In this document: positions 13,101 through 32,993 of the stretch, one piece after another
How positions within the stretch are numbered: the first letter of the stretch is position 1
Layout: each line of letters begins with the position of its first letter
Origin: Eutrigla gurnardus
Lineage: Eukaryota > Chordata > Actinopteri > Perciformes > Triglidae
Length of the DNA stretch: 64,000 bases
Assembly (NCBI GenBank): GCA_963514095.1
Contig: OY741268.1
Location: forward strand, 23,102,424 to 23,166,423
Direction: 5' to 3'
Position numbers and translations under genes: made by a program
Notes under the pieces: generated by a model
Database searches by the model: none
What the model saw: the letters and a program-made list of their open reading frames with translations, nothing else
Told to the model about the DNA's origin: nothing

Positions 13101-15265
13101 TCATGTAATCCGTCAGAATGTTATTTGTGAATTCATTATAAAATATTTTTAAATATGAAATTGTAATGCAATTTATGTCAATTGTAATTGTATAGCACAT
13201 AAAAGGAGGGCAAAGACACACACAAACACACACAGTCGGTTATCCCATCTCTATTTTATAGTAAGCCAGCATGCGTTTCTGGCTATTCTGACCCACAATC
13301 CTTTGCACAGCAGATATATGAGTGAGAGGGTCCAATATCTAGGTGCCATATTATGATGAAGTAGTGAGTCCCAATTGAATGCACACTGCATGCAATGTTT
13401 TTTTTTTTTTTGTAAGGTCAGCTGCAGTAAATGTACTAAAAGTAAAAAGAAAAGGTATGTGCCTCAATAAGCCTCTTGTTAAAACATGTTCTGTTTTTAG
13501 TTATAAATAATGAACTCAATTATATCATGTCAAACATGTTTATTTAGGAGTTAAAATCTGGACGATAACATCAGTACTTTCCAAGCGGGACCACATCAGT
13601 CAATATGAGACACAAGCCGGAGCAGCTGATGGCGTTTCCAAGCAACGGTGCGGCTAACCTAACGTTAGCTAGCATACTACTGTTGTCCGATATTAAAACG
13701 TGGTTCAAATCTGCCCTCCAGTTCTCGCTGCCCTCTAAAACATTTCTCATCCAGACTTGTTTTTTCTCTCGGAAAGAATTAACAAGACGTCAGTCACCGC
13801 TTTGTTACATGAGGTCACATGAGATGGTGCGTTTCTTCCTCTGGCATGATCATCTTAATATCCTGTAGTGTGAAATGCTTCAAATATCATTAAGTTTATA
13901 CAGAATTCCAGAGCATATACAATGATGACAACATTGAGTGAAGGGATTAAAAACCGCAAATAAATGGAAAAAGACAGAACACAAATACATCCAAGACTCT
14001 GAATAACCATAACATTGATGTTGTTTTCATAGTGCATGCCCGGTAGGATCAGAGTTTTTGCAGTCAAAGCAGTTAAAAGAAGCTTCATCACCGTTGAATC
14101 ACATAAATACTGCTCTTCCATGTTTAAATGTTCCCTGCATTAGCAATGTAAAATCAGACACACATTTGTATCATCTTTTAACTCGATGGCTCGGGTCCTT
14201 TTCACAGCAGTTGACCGGAGCTGCGAAATCCTGAATTGATTTCTATTTATTTGTTGCATCAGCAGGTTCATTTACAGGGTTTAATTGTTTCAGCTATTGC
14301 AACGTCTTCTTAGCCCAGACTATGTACAGTATGTGGCTCCTGTGACCACAGTCTTGACAAATTAACCAGGTTTCAACCACTTGGCATAGCTGTGGTTCTT
14401 CATGGAAGTCTTGTTAGCCCATAATTCATTTTGTTAAGCAAGTAAAAGTAATCTCTGAAGCACCTCATGCAGGCAGATCGAATACATATGTTCAGCTCAT
14501 TCTCAAAGGCTGACTGCTGATTGACTGACGGGAGTTAAGACGACTAATTGTATCATGTGTCCTTGAATGGATCTTCGTTGAGAAGGAAATGTAATCCAAA
14601 ATAAAGCAAAGGCCACAAGGTCCACCAACACATTATGATTCGGTACAATGGACAAACACACATTAAGCATCATTTCTCTAAGAGCAAAGTCCAGAAGGCA
14701 ACAAGTGGCGGGGCAGAGGTAAAAGCAGAAACGTCTCCAGACATTAAAGTGAAATAAATACGAGATACTATATTCATGGTTCCATATATATACATTTAGC
14801 TTTGATTTAGTTATTAAAATCCTGTCCTACATTCTTTCAGTGACAGGAAAGATCACCTTCACACACGCTTGGCGCCCTATTGGTAAAAAACAAAACACTG
14901 GTACATTCTTTTAGTCATTTGAATGAATCATTTTGACATTCAGTCTTTATCATCTGGACTTTTCTAGTTGGGGATGGTTAAGGATGTGACCTTGTAACCC
15001 GTACATTCTCACAGTGAACACTATGGATTATTCTTTACTCGCATCAGGAACACAATGTATGGCTGATTGAATGTGCTGCTGTACAGGCGAGTCTCCCTTA
15101 CACTGGAGTGTGGATAGCACAGTCACACATGATTGGATCCTTCCAGTATGCAGCTCACTTTTCCTCTCATGTCTTATTATCTGCGTTCTTGTCTTTGCAT
15201 GCAGCCATCTTTACATTCAGTCCGTCCGTCTGCCTGCGTGCTGAATCGTCCATCTTGAACCATTT
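10106..15265. other. csf1r 3' UTR and intergenic DNA, no gene recognised
   Basis: About 5.2 kb between the stop codons of csf1r (+) and hmgxb3 (-), which converge. The csf1r 3' UTR begins at 10106; possible poly(A) signals are ATTAAA near 10690 and AATAAA near 12836. On the minus strand, AATAAA at 14251-14246 could end hmgxb3. The sequence is AT-rich with short TAGC-type repeats (12130-12150, 13655-13675). No coding exon, RNA gene or mobile element could be supported. Confidence 0.5.
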
Positions 15266-24067
<8,802 letters not shown>

Positions 24068-24586
24068 GATCTCCAAAAGGGCCAACCTGAAATACAGTAT
24101 GAGATCAGCCGGTCGTTTTTGTTTGAAGTTAGTTTATGTCAGGGATGTTATATCGCATATATATTCCTTTTAGCTAGTTTATAACATATATTCGTTTGCA
24201 TTCTATGTTTTTAACCATCAGCGTTTCACATGATTGTGGGGCGTCAATGACCTGCACTTGGATGACAGATCTGGATTTCTGACGTTTATTATAGCTCAGT
24301 GGGAAGCTCATAGGGGCAAACAGATACGTTGTCTAATAAAAGCCACAGAAAGTAGGGCAGAGTGACAACGGGCTGAACACCATGCAGTGAGAATAAAGCA
24401 CAACAACGTCAGAGACGATATATAATAATAACATATAATGGAGCCATGCCGTGCATATATAATAAAGCGCTAACATGTTAAAAACACTGGTCCTTGCTCG
24501 CTTTAAAAGTAGGTTTAATGGCATGTACTTATACTGCCTGCAGTCTGTGAGCTATCCAATGAAATGCCTCCTTATTGAAGCCTTAC

Positions 24587-25165
24587 CTACGATAGCCCGA
24601 AGCTCTACAAACTGCCCTGAATGACCTTTAGAAGTCGCCGACAACGTCAGGGATCGTACCGACGGTAAGTAATGCTGGAATTCGCCTGTGCTTCATGTTA
24701 AATCCACTTGCGATGCATAAATGTCGGTAAAGTAGCCTCCTTTCTCGTCGGCTTGTAAAAAAAAAAAAAAAAAGGAAAAAAAGATGGCGGTTTGTTGCTA
24801 TGGTCTTCAACCAATCAAATGCAGGAATAGACAAATACGGGCGAATCACGAAATACGTTTTTGATACGTCAAAGTAACGCGTCGCGTGCGTCCCATGGGC
24901 GTTATTTTTTATTTTTTTCGCCCAGTGGTTTTACACACATAGCTAGCTAATATAAGATAATGTTTTGCAACGGGTACAACACTCCACTTAGGGGAAACAA
25001 TACGCGTATTATCGTATTTCCCTCGACATAAATACACTGTTATGTTTTAGCCTACAACAAGATTGCGGCACGCAAACACTACACCCAGACCAAATGAATC
25101 GAGCTGAATCCAAATGAAGTTTCCCAGGCTTATGAGCCGAGCGCCGATCGTTCAACTGAGCAAAA
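24587..25165. promoter_or_regulatory. Shared divergent promoter of hmgxb3 and slc35a4
   Basis: The hmgxb3 non-coding first exon (minus) ends with donor GTAG|GTAAGG at 24587/24586. The slc35a4 first exon (plus) contains the ATG at 25166. The two genes are therefore divergent, with starts at most about 0.5 kb apart. Two YY1-like motifs, AAGATGGCGG (24781-24790) and AAAATGGCGG (25163-25172), lie in the same orientation; the second overlaps the microprotein start codon. No TATA box is evident. Exact start sites are inferred. Confidence 0.55.
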
Positions 25166-26163
25166 ATGGCGGATGACAAGGTGAGTGATCTAGTGTGTTC
25201 TCGGTTTTAAATGCATTAAATTCACGTGATTCGTCAGATGACAGCAACTGCTAGGTAGACGGAAAATAAAGGGTCGTTTCAGCCGCAGTTGGCTGTAAAA
25301 TTAAGTTACTGTTGCGGGTTACGTTACGTCGCTGTTAACTAACGAGCAAACTTCGAGAAATGTAGCTGTTTTGCTATAGAGGCTCTTCGTGGTCATTTCT
25401 GCCAGTGACTGTAACTTTAGGTAACGTCGTGCAGTAACGTTAGCAACCCTAACTTAGGATAACGTTGGAATTGGTACACAGTTTCCTAATATCAATGTGA
25501 TTTATTTCTTGTATTTTAGGATCCTCTGAGACAGTTAAAGGATCTGACGAAGCTCAAAAATCAGTTGGAGGAGATCCAGAGGCGAGTAGAGAGCGAAGTT
25601 TCTGTAGGAATTCCTCAGGTAAGTTATTCAAATGCAGCTGATAACTGACCACACCAGTGCAATAAGTTAAATGTTGTTTAAAGCTTATTGTTGAACGCAT
25701 TTTCCCTTCGTCTGCCAACCGTGGATTGTTTCAAATATATATATTTTGGATGGTGAATGTATTCAAAAAATGGGAATCCATTTCTCTTAACCGAAGGTGA
25801 TGGAAGTTTCTGTGTTGACTTTATTTTGTCTTCAGGTTTCCTTAAACATCCTCCTTATGGTTTTGTTTTGTTAAACTCTTGACAATATTATGTTTTTATA
25901 ATAAGTATGTCCTACTGTAATTGTGTTAACATTGATTCACCCTGAAAATGGTCTTGCTCTTGAAGGGAGGCTCGGTGTTGGGATCGCCATTTCTGAAGGG
26001 CTTTCTGGCCGGCTATGTGGTGGCCAAGCTACGCTCCTCGGCCTTCCTGGGAGTGCTGCTGGGAACAATCACTGGCATATATGCAGCACAGAACTATCAA
26101 GTTCCCAACATTGAAAGGACCGTGAAAGAGTACATGAACGGCTTCAGAAAAGGACCAAAATAA
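25166..26163 (+). CDS. slc35a4: SLC35A4 upstream-ORF microprotein (SLC35A4-MP)
   Basis: Small protein translated from the 5' part of the slc35a4 mRNA. Exons 25166-25180, 25520-25618 and 25966-26163 join to 103 aa, the same length as the human protein. It starts MADDKDPLRQLKDL, has a charged helical N-terminal half (about 10-35), then one hydrophobic segment with G-x-V-V-A-K and LGVLLGTITGIYAA (about 48-80), and ends KGPK. Known of the family: the human uORF product is a conserved single-pass mitochondrial inner-membrane protein needed for full respiration, made from the same transcript as SLC35A4. The two frames do not overlap; the microprotein stop is 555 genomic bases before the main start. 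Confidence 0.9.
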
Positions 26164-26717
26164 TTGGTGCCTAGTTAAGTCAGTGACATAAAGGGCTCAA
26201 AGTGGCTTGTGACAGAGCAGCCCTGCAAGATCTCTGCGTGGACTGGAGAACGGATATAACTGGAATTTCATTGGGGACTCAAAGAAACAGACTGCTGTTT
26301 TTATTTGCTTATTTTTTTCTGGGTTCAGTTTAAAGCTGCCATTTAATTTCCGCTTGCATCTGTGTGCCGTTGATGCAAAATGGAAGACTTTGTGCCTACA
26401 AGGTTTTAATGCTTGGTCCATCAGATTTCAACAATTGTCGACTGCTGGGAGCAGTTATCTAAGTATGTAAGATTTCTTTTTATTGGTCATGTGTAAAACA
26501 GGCCATAATTCCAGCAAATGTCTCATACCTCCTCATTGTTACTTCCCAAATGCATATACAAATTTATACAGAGAATAGTGCATGTATTTTATTATGGATA
26601 TTTAAATAGTTGAGATTCAGAGCTATTTATTTATTAAAAAAATAGCCAGAAAGTGAGCTTTTTGCACTATAACTAGTATTCAGATTTGTTAGATATTAAG
26701 TGTTTATTTTGCAGATT
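26164..26717 (+). other. slc35a4: slc35a4 intercistronic region with intron
   Basis: Lies between the microprotein stop and the SLC35A4 start. A likely donor, GTAAGA, follows 26466; the acceptor TTTTGCAG is at 26714, three bases before the second ATG. If that intron is removed, about 306 nt separate the two cistrons. No other coding frame is present. Confidence 0.55.
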
Positions 26718-27692
26718 ATGATTGTGATGCAGAATGTGGGGCTCAGGTCTCCAGCAAGGATTAGGAGACAGTGGGTGAAAAGGATTCTGTGGGGTGGCCT
26801 CTTTGGGCTGATGGTGCTTATTTATGGCTCTCATGCACCACTCATTACTCTCACCAAGGTAGACGGTCAGGTCCCTTTCAACGCCTCGTCATGTGTTCTC
26901 ATGATTGAGTTATCCAAACTCCTGACTTCTCTGGCGGCTCTCGTTCTAACTGGGAGTACGTCTGCCCTGCGTGCTGCTCCCCCTTTAGTCACTGTGGCCC
27001 CCTATGCAGTCCCTGCCATGCTCTACGCCCTCAACAACAACCTGGTGGTTCTCATGCAGGCCTACATGGATCCAAGCTCATACCAAGTCCTCTCGAACCT
27101 GAAAATTGCCTTCACAGCCCTGCTGTACTCCGTCTGCCTGGGCAAGAGGCTCCGGCCTTCTCAGTGGTTAGCTCTGGGGCTCCTCATGGGTGCAGGGGTG
27201 TGCCACAGTTACAGCAGTCTGGATCTAGGGGACCCTGAGAGGCCTGGAGCTGAGGAAGGTCCCAGGCTTCACATCACAGCTTGGGGGCTTTTCCTTGTTC
27301 TGGTGTACTGCTGTGTTTCAGGGCTGGCAGCAGTTTACACAGAGAGGGTGCTGAAGAGCCAGAAGCTGCCCCTCAGCCTGCAGAATCTGTACCTCTATGT
27401 GTTTGGTGTGGCCATCAATGGGCTCTCCTCCTCTTTTGGAGCAGGTGAAAAGAGCTTTCTGGAGGGATACTCTAGCATAGTTTGGGTCATTATAGTAGGT
27501 CAGGCAGCTAACGGACTGCTGATGTCTGTGGTGCTAAAGCACGGCAGCGGGATCACCCGCCTGTTCGTCATTTCCTGCTCCATGCTAGTTAATGTTCTGT
27601 TGTCTTGGGCCGTCTTAGGGCTGCAGCTGACACCGTTTTTCCTCCTACCTGTTTCTATGATTGGACTGGCAGCTTACCTTTACTACAGATAG
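26718..27692 (+). CDS. slc35a4: SLC35A4, nucleotide-sugar-transporter family protein
   Basis: Multi-pass membrane protein of the SLC35A family (CMP-sialic acid/UDP-sugar transporter fold), Golgi-associated in mammals. The 324 aa in a single exon equal the human length. The open frame extends a little upstream, but the acceptor at 26714 makes the ATG at 26718 the first in the exon. About ten hydrophobic helices are visible. Family hallmarks are YGSHAPL, NNNLV, YMDPSSYQVLSNLKI, GLAAVYTE, LQNLYLY and KHGSGITRLFV. It is the downstream cistron of a two-protein mRNA. Poly(A) signal AATAAA at 28045-28050. Confidence 0.93.
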   Translation: MIVMQNVGLRSPARIRRQWVKRILWGGLFGLMVLIYGSHAPLITLTKVDGQVPFNASSCVLMIELSKLLTSLAALVLTGSTSALRAAPPLVTVAPYAVPAMLYALNNNLVVLMQAYMDPSSYQVLSNLKIAFTALLYSVCLGKRLRPSQWLALGLLMGAGVCHSYSSLDLGDPERPGAEEGPRLHITAWGLFLVLVYCCVSGLAAVYTERVLKSQKLPLSLQNLYLYVFGVAINGLSSSFGAGEKSFLEGYSSIVWVIIVGQAANGLLMSVVLKHGSGITRLFVISCSMLVNVLLSWAVLGLQLTPFFLLPVSMIGLAAYLYYR

Positions 27693-28044
27693 TAAACCAC
27701 TGGACCACAATGACCATTGAACTCAGTCCACCTGTCTGTTTCCTTCAGATTCTATTTGTTTTCTGCCTTATATCCATCTGTCTGGAATCCAGAATCCAAC
27801 ACAAGTTTTGATTTGTAACCATATTCCATATAATGTGTGAACGTTTGTCGGCTGAACTCGAGTATAATTTACATCATATTTTAGAATAGAATATTTAATT
27901 CTGTCACACTGATGCAAGTCAATTCAAATAAGTCGGGATTATTGTCTCTTCAACATTTCTGAAGAGTGCTGCTTGTGTGATTTTGTTTTGTATTTCATTC
28001 TCTACCAAGAACATTGTCAAAGATAATATCAAAGTGTTAAAACC

Positions 28045-28070
28045 AATAAATTGTTAAAAACTGTTTTATT
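28045..28070. other. Opposed poly(A) signals of slc35a4 and the kinesin-like gene
   Basis: AATAAA on the plus strand (28045-28050) for slc35a4, and AATAAA on the minus strand (28070-28065), 33 bases past the stop of the kinesin-like gene. Cleavage about 15-25 bases after each signal would make the two mRNAs overlap at their 3' ends. Confidence 0.65.
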
Positions 28071-28102
28071 GCAAATGATTTACATTAAGCACACTGATAT
28101 AT

Positions 28103-31100
28103 TTATTGTGGTTGGGATAACCGTTCAGCCAAAGGATCACCTCGCACAGCTAGAGTATCCTTTAACGCTCCTAATGCTGTAAAAGAAAAAGAAGACGTTT
28201 TGAATGCTAGTAGGAGGAAGGATCATGCCTTGGTATTTCTGCCACATTTAACCTAAGAGGTCAGAGGAAGTTCTATTTATAATATAACAGCCAGTCTGGT
28301 AGAAGTTAAGGAACATGCACTGACCTTTACGGAGTTGGTTGTTGTCGGCCTGCAGCTCCTGGTTCTGGGCAGACAGGTAGACGGCATCCTGCACAGCTTC
28401 CAGCAGCACGCTTCTGTATCTGCCCTCTGAAACCCTCCTCTGCTCCTCACTTACCTGCCGAAAGACCCCGAACACCTGCAGTACAACACAACACGCAAAA
28501 ATGGGCGACGCAAGAAAGATCACGGGTTAAAATGCTTCTTATGCTCTTATCTTCTTACATTTTGTAAGCTGAGTTTCATTTTATTTTATGTTTTTATTCA
28601 CTTTTTTCCTAGTCATGTGTAGAATCTGTTTGACATGAAGTGATCTGAATTTTTTTTTTAAATATTGCATTCACTTCTGTTCCATTTTTGGAAACTGACT
28701 GCAGACAGGTATAAAAATGTGTCAAATGTGTCCAATTGTGTCTACCTAAAATACCATCCATCAAGCAGTGAGTCAGCCAATAGCAGCCCCCCAGGTGTGA
28801 TGTGTCAGAGCTGAGTTATTACATAAATCATCGTAATTAATACCCATCATGCATTGTTTCTAACATTATAAATGTATTATTGGAGATAAGAGCCTCCAGA
28901 GGAACAACCACAGTCAGTATCCATATTGGATGTGAGAAAAACCCTAACGTGAGTGAATATACACATTTATGTCCTGTATATAGCCTGAATCATTTATACA
29001 TCTATGGGTAAAACTAATAATAATAAACTCCAACCTGCAGGCTTTCTTCCCTTAGACCTCGCAGCTCTGTTTGGTGTTTACGATATTGATTCTGCAGGTC
29101 GCTCTCAGCCTGTTGGGCCTCAGCGCGCAGGGCCTCTATCTGCAGCACCAAGACCCGCCTCTCTCTGGTCAGCACCAGCAGCTCTCTCTGGGGACCTTCT
29201 GTCTAGCAGAGGAACGGACGAAACCATAAAAAAAACCGCAAGGGAATAACATAATTAAGTTCCAAATGCAGCCCACCATAAATCCAGGCTTGCATTAATT
29301 CAAACTGACTCAGCATCCTCAGCTAAGATAGATCACAAACTGAATAATGTTGGACAACAGCGTATCTCATTATCTCACCGGTAGCTGCTCCCGAGCCAAG
29401 TCGCTCTCCATCTTCTCCACCTCCTCCTGAATTAATCTCCCGTGGTCCTCCTTAAGTTGCCTCCTCTGCTCCTGTGCTGTGCTGTATTCCAACTGAGACT
29501 TAAATTGGCAAAATGATTGCGTGGAGTGTGGGTTGCACACTTGCGTAATCATAAATCTTGTTAATATGTAAAATGGGGTATTTGCAGAGCCTTGTCCGCA
29601 CGTTATCTAATCAGATGTACCGGCATGCACTATCATATTTAATGAATGGAGTGCATTACTTGCTGGCAGAGGTCAAACGTCTCTGTAGCGGCCCCGTTCT
29701 TCAGTGTCTCCTCTCGGAGAGCCTCCCTCAGCTGCTGGATTCTTGCTACTCTCTCCTGTACTGTATCTGCATTCCCTTTACCCTCTGTAGATACGGGAAA
29801 CACACGATATCATCGATGTCCACGTCTACGAACATATTTCACATCACAGTGAATTACCTCTGATATGTTCTTCCATCTCTTGTTTGAGTTGGGCTTGTAA
29901 ATCTTTCATCATGTCCGTGCCCTCTCGGTGATCTCCGCTGTGCAAATTGCTGTTTGGAGTCCAGCAACTCTGCTAAATCAATGCAAAACACGGGGCTCGT
30001 TTCATTATGTTGGGAATACACAGAAGCCGTCTTCATGTTATTCATGTTGTGTGGAAATGTTTACACTTTCAGTAAGAACCTGCGTCTTGGCCTGTATCTT
30101 ATTTGACTCTTCCCTCCTCTTCTCCCAAGACTGATTTTTTACAATCTGTTGGAGAGATCGCAGAATGTATTTGAGCAAAAGAACTCAATTAGTCCCTAGA
30201 AGATGGTGAGAAAACACTGTTTATGATTCTAAATGTGTTTTATGAATTACCTGCAGGTTTTGGGTCAGCTCTGCGAGCCTGAACGTGTTGTGAGTTCCAC
30301 CTCCCCCCTGTGACATCATCACGGTTCTTTGATCCACCATGTTATCTCTGATCTTTTGCTCAGTCGCCCTGGGACACCAGCAAATGACTGTCGCCTTAGT
30401 GACCAAACTTCTCGCTTGTTGGGCCAAAGCTAAAGCGGAGGGGGTCTCGTCATCTAGAAGACCTGATGGATAAAGACATTTGTAATGCTCAAAGGATTAT
30501 GGGTAGGTGGGAGTGGCTCGGCCCGGAGGAGCGCTACCTTGAGGCTGGATACAGTAGATGAGGGCTGTCCTGCTGTTTCCTGTTAAGGCCTCGTTTAGGA
30601 GGAGAGGGAGGATCTTGTCACTTGTTGTGGCTCCACATTGGGTTTGGTCCACGACCTTCACTAATGGGCTGACTCTGGAAAGTATTTTCTTTTTAGTATG
30701 CTGTTTTTAATATACCTTACTATTTTATACAAACAGGAAAAGTTATAATCAAACTGCATCTTTAAAAATGCCAATTGAACTCCAAAAAGTCTGAAAAATG
30801 TTTAATTTAACTTTAATAGTTATTTTTTTGCCTTTCACCACCACATCAAGCTGCAAGTCTCATTATTTGACTGCTAAAATAAATATGAATGTAAAGAAAT
30901 ATGTATGAAAGCTGGCTGAAATAAAGTCTTTCCACGGTCGAACATCTTGCATGACTTTGATAATAACTGTGTTTACATAGGAATCAAGTTAAATTATTGC
31001 TGATTTCCACTGCAGATATTTGGGCCTGTCAAACATTAACAGTAAGGTAGATTAAATCCAGCATGAACAAGAGCAAAACCCTGAAACTGAAGCATTAATC

Positions 31101-31528
31101 ATTAATTTAATTATTTACACCATTGCTTCCTACTGTGACATTTCCAAAAGGGATAAAATATATCTTAAAGGTTAAAAGGCTTTATGTGTGTTACCTAATG
31201 CGTTGGTACTGTTTTAAAAGCATTTCCTCCTCCAGCATAACTTGCTCTGCCTTTTTCTCGCAGCTCTTTAACTCCCCAGCATCATCAGTCAGAACGGTGC
31301 TATAACACTTAGCTGAACACTGAGCGGACGTCATTTTTCGTCCTCTGGCCCGTGTAATTGATAGCTCACTGCGTATGAGAGTATGACTGACCCCCTGAGG
31401 TCAGTCCTGCTGGCTCCTCCCGCCAGCCTGAACAGCTGCAGTCTGCTGCGGCAGACCTCGGACTCCACCTCCTCTGGATGAAGCTTCCACTCGATGGCCA
31501 CCGAGAACAGGGAACTGCATCTGAGGGA

Positions 31529-31569
<41 letters not shown>

Positions 31570-32709
31570 GACCCTACAATAACAAGTCCATTTGTTCATA
31601 AAGCAACTCGATGTGTACGACAACCAGACGAGCGAACGCAGAGATAAATTTGCTCCGTGACAATCCAATCACTCATGCTGCAGTAAGACACAGCTCTATT
31701 GTTACTAATCCATGCAAAGTCATTTAGTTAATGGATTACATGGCAGGCGTCTATTTGACGAGTGCTTTACCTGCTGCAAACGGAGCCTGCGTTGGCCGTC
31801 AGCGTCTCCCTGCATGTCTCATAGAGAGCAAAGGCCTCTTCTGCCGAGCACACACACACCTCACATAGACCCACTACGAGACTGGGAAAACAAGCAGTGG
31901 TTTACACTCAGTGCAGTCAAATACATCAGTGGTCGTCAGCTGAACTCACCTTCCAAGGACAGGGTGTTCCACGAGTTTAAGAGTCTTTCTATTGGTGCTC
32001 AGGAGATCAACGGCACTGCCATCTGGATAAAACTGACATTGACGAACATCAGAAGTTATTCTTGTGTCATCTGTCCGATACGATGTATGGCGATGTTACG
32101 AAATGAAAAGGACAAACCTGAAGGAAGGACGCGGTGATGAACAACTCCTCTTTCACTTCTGCCACACAGCTAAACAGATCTGCCAAGAGCTAACACAGAG
32201 TCCGGAGTGAGTAGTGATAGCTAATAAGGATATCTTATATTAAGTCTAGTGGTGTTTTGGGCTCCACCTGCTTGATGATACTGTGGTCAATCACCGTGCT
32301 AATCTTCTCTGTGGAGGCTCCACATATCAGCAGCGCTCCATTATAACCAGCAGATATGGACTTAGATAGAGGCTGCAGGAACTCGGGCTGGAAACTCTGC
32401 AGATTTATATTCAGACTTTTAGTTTGCACACGGCCCAGAAACGTGAAGATGATTAGCGGAGTATGACAGTCACACTGGTTTGCATCCGAGTTAGGAAGCT
32501 CTTTTGTACCTGGATGTTGTCAATGGTCACAACGCGGTCGAAGCAGAAGGACTTTGCTTCCTGATTGGAAAACACATTTCTACAGTGAGGCGTTTCAGAA
32601 AACACATTTCGGACTGTAGATGAAGCGTATTCAAATGTTTTACCCCATTCTTTCCCAATTTGTAGTCCACACCACGTCCTTCTTCACCAACAACTAGACA
32701 GTCTTTACC

Positions 32710-32781
<72 letters not shown>

Positions 32782-32993
32782 TCAATACAAATCCCCAGCG
32801 ACAGCGTAGCAAATGTACAGATTTTACATTTTGTCCTTGCTTTACCTGGGATTGCAGTAAATACAACTCCCACTTGCACAGCTCCCTCGCACAACTGGAG
32901 AAACATGGAAATTAGTTTAAAAAAAAAAAATCTTTACACACTGATTGATAAAAATAAAGTACTTACAGGTGCATTCATGTTCACAGTGGCCAT
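28103..32993 (-). CDS. Divergent kinesin-like protein, probable pseudo-motor with coiled coil
   Basis: Exons in gene order: 32993-32967, 32894-32846, 32702-32644, 32560-32510, 32396-32268, 32189-32118, 32032-31950, 31881-31771, 31520-31370, 31307-31195, 30674-30538, 30462-30251, 30130-30080, 29972-29858, 29784-29660, 29498-29379, 29202-29035, 28475-28325, 28176-28103. They join in one frame to 665 aa. Residues 1-370 follow the kinesin motor order: strand VQVGVVF, FDRV, GYNGALLICGAS, FYPDGSAVDLL, a GLCEVCVCSAEEA step, SRLQLFRLAG, LLNEALTGNSRTALI and ALAQQARSL. The P-loop (canonical GQTGSGKT) reads CGASTEKI (87-94), switch I SSRSH reads CSRCSS (192-197), and switch II DLAGSE reads RLAGGA (225-230). 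Residues 399-660 are Gln/Glu/Arg-rich coiled coil. I cannot name a mammalian orthologue. Intact splice sites argue for a working gene without ATPase activity. Confidence 0.8.
31531..31566. repeat. (CA)n microsatellite
   Basis: 18 CA units in an intron of the kinesin-like gene, starting 11 bases upstream of the acceptor of the exon 31520-31370. Confidence 0.95.
32712..32779. repeat. (CA)n microsatellite beside a splice acceptor
   Basis: About 33 CA units filling most of the second intron of the kinesin-like gene. On the minus strand the (TG)n tract ends 9 bases before the inferred acceptor GTAAAG|AC at 32702. Confidence 0.95.

Noticed and set aside
13605..13868. Plus-strand 87-aa open frame
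   Set aside because: No family resemblance, no start context or splice signals worth noting, in AT-rich intergenic DNA; chance frame.
24748..24790. A-run followed by AAGATGGCGG as a retroposed gene start
   Set aside because: The frame after the ATG closes quickly; the motif fits a promoter YY1 site better.
26700..26717. Upstream ATG extending SLC35A4 to 330 aa
   Set aside because: It lies upstream of the acceptor at 26714, hence in an intron; the ATG at 26718 gives the family length of 324 aa.
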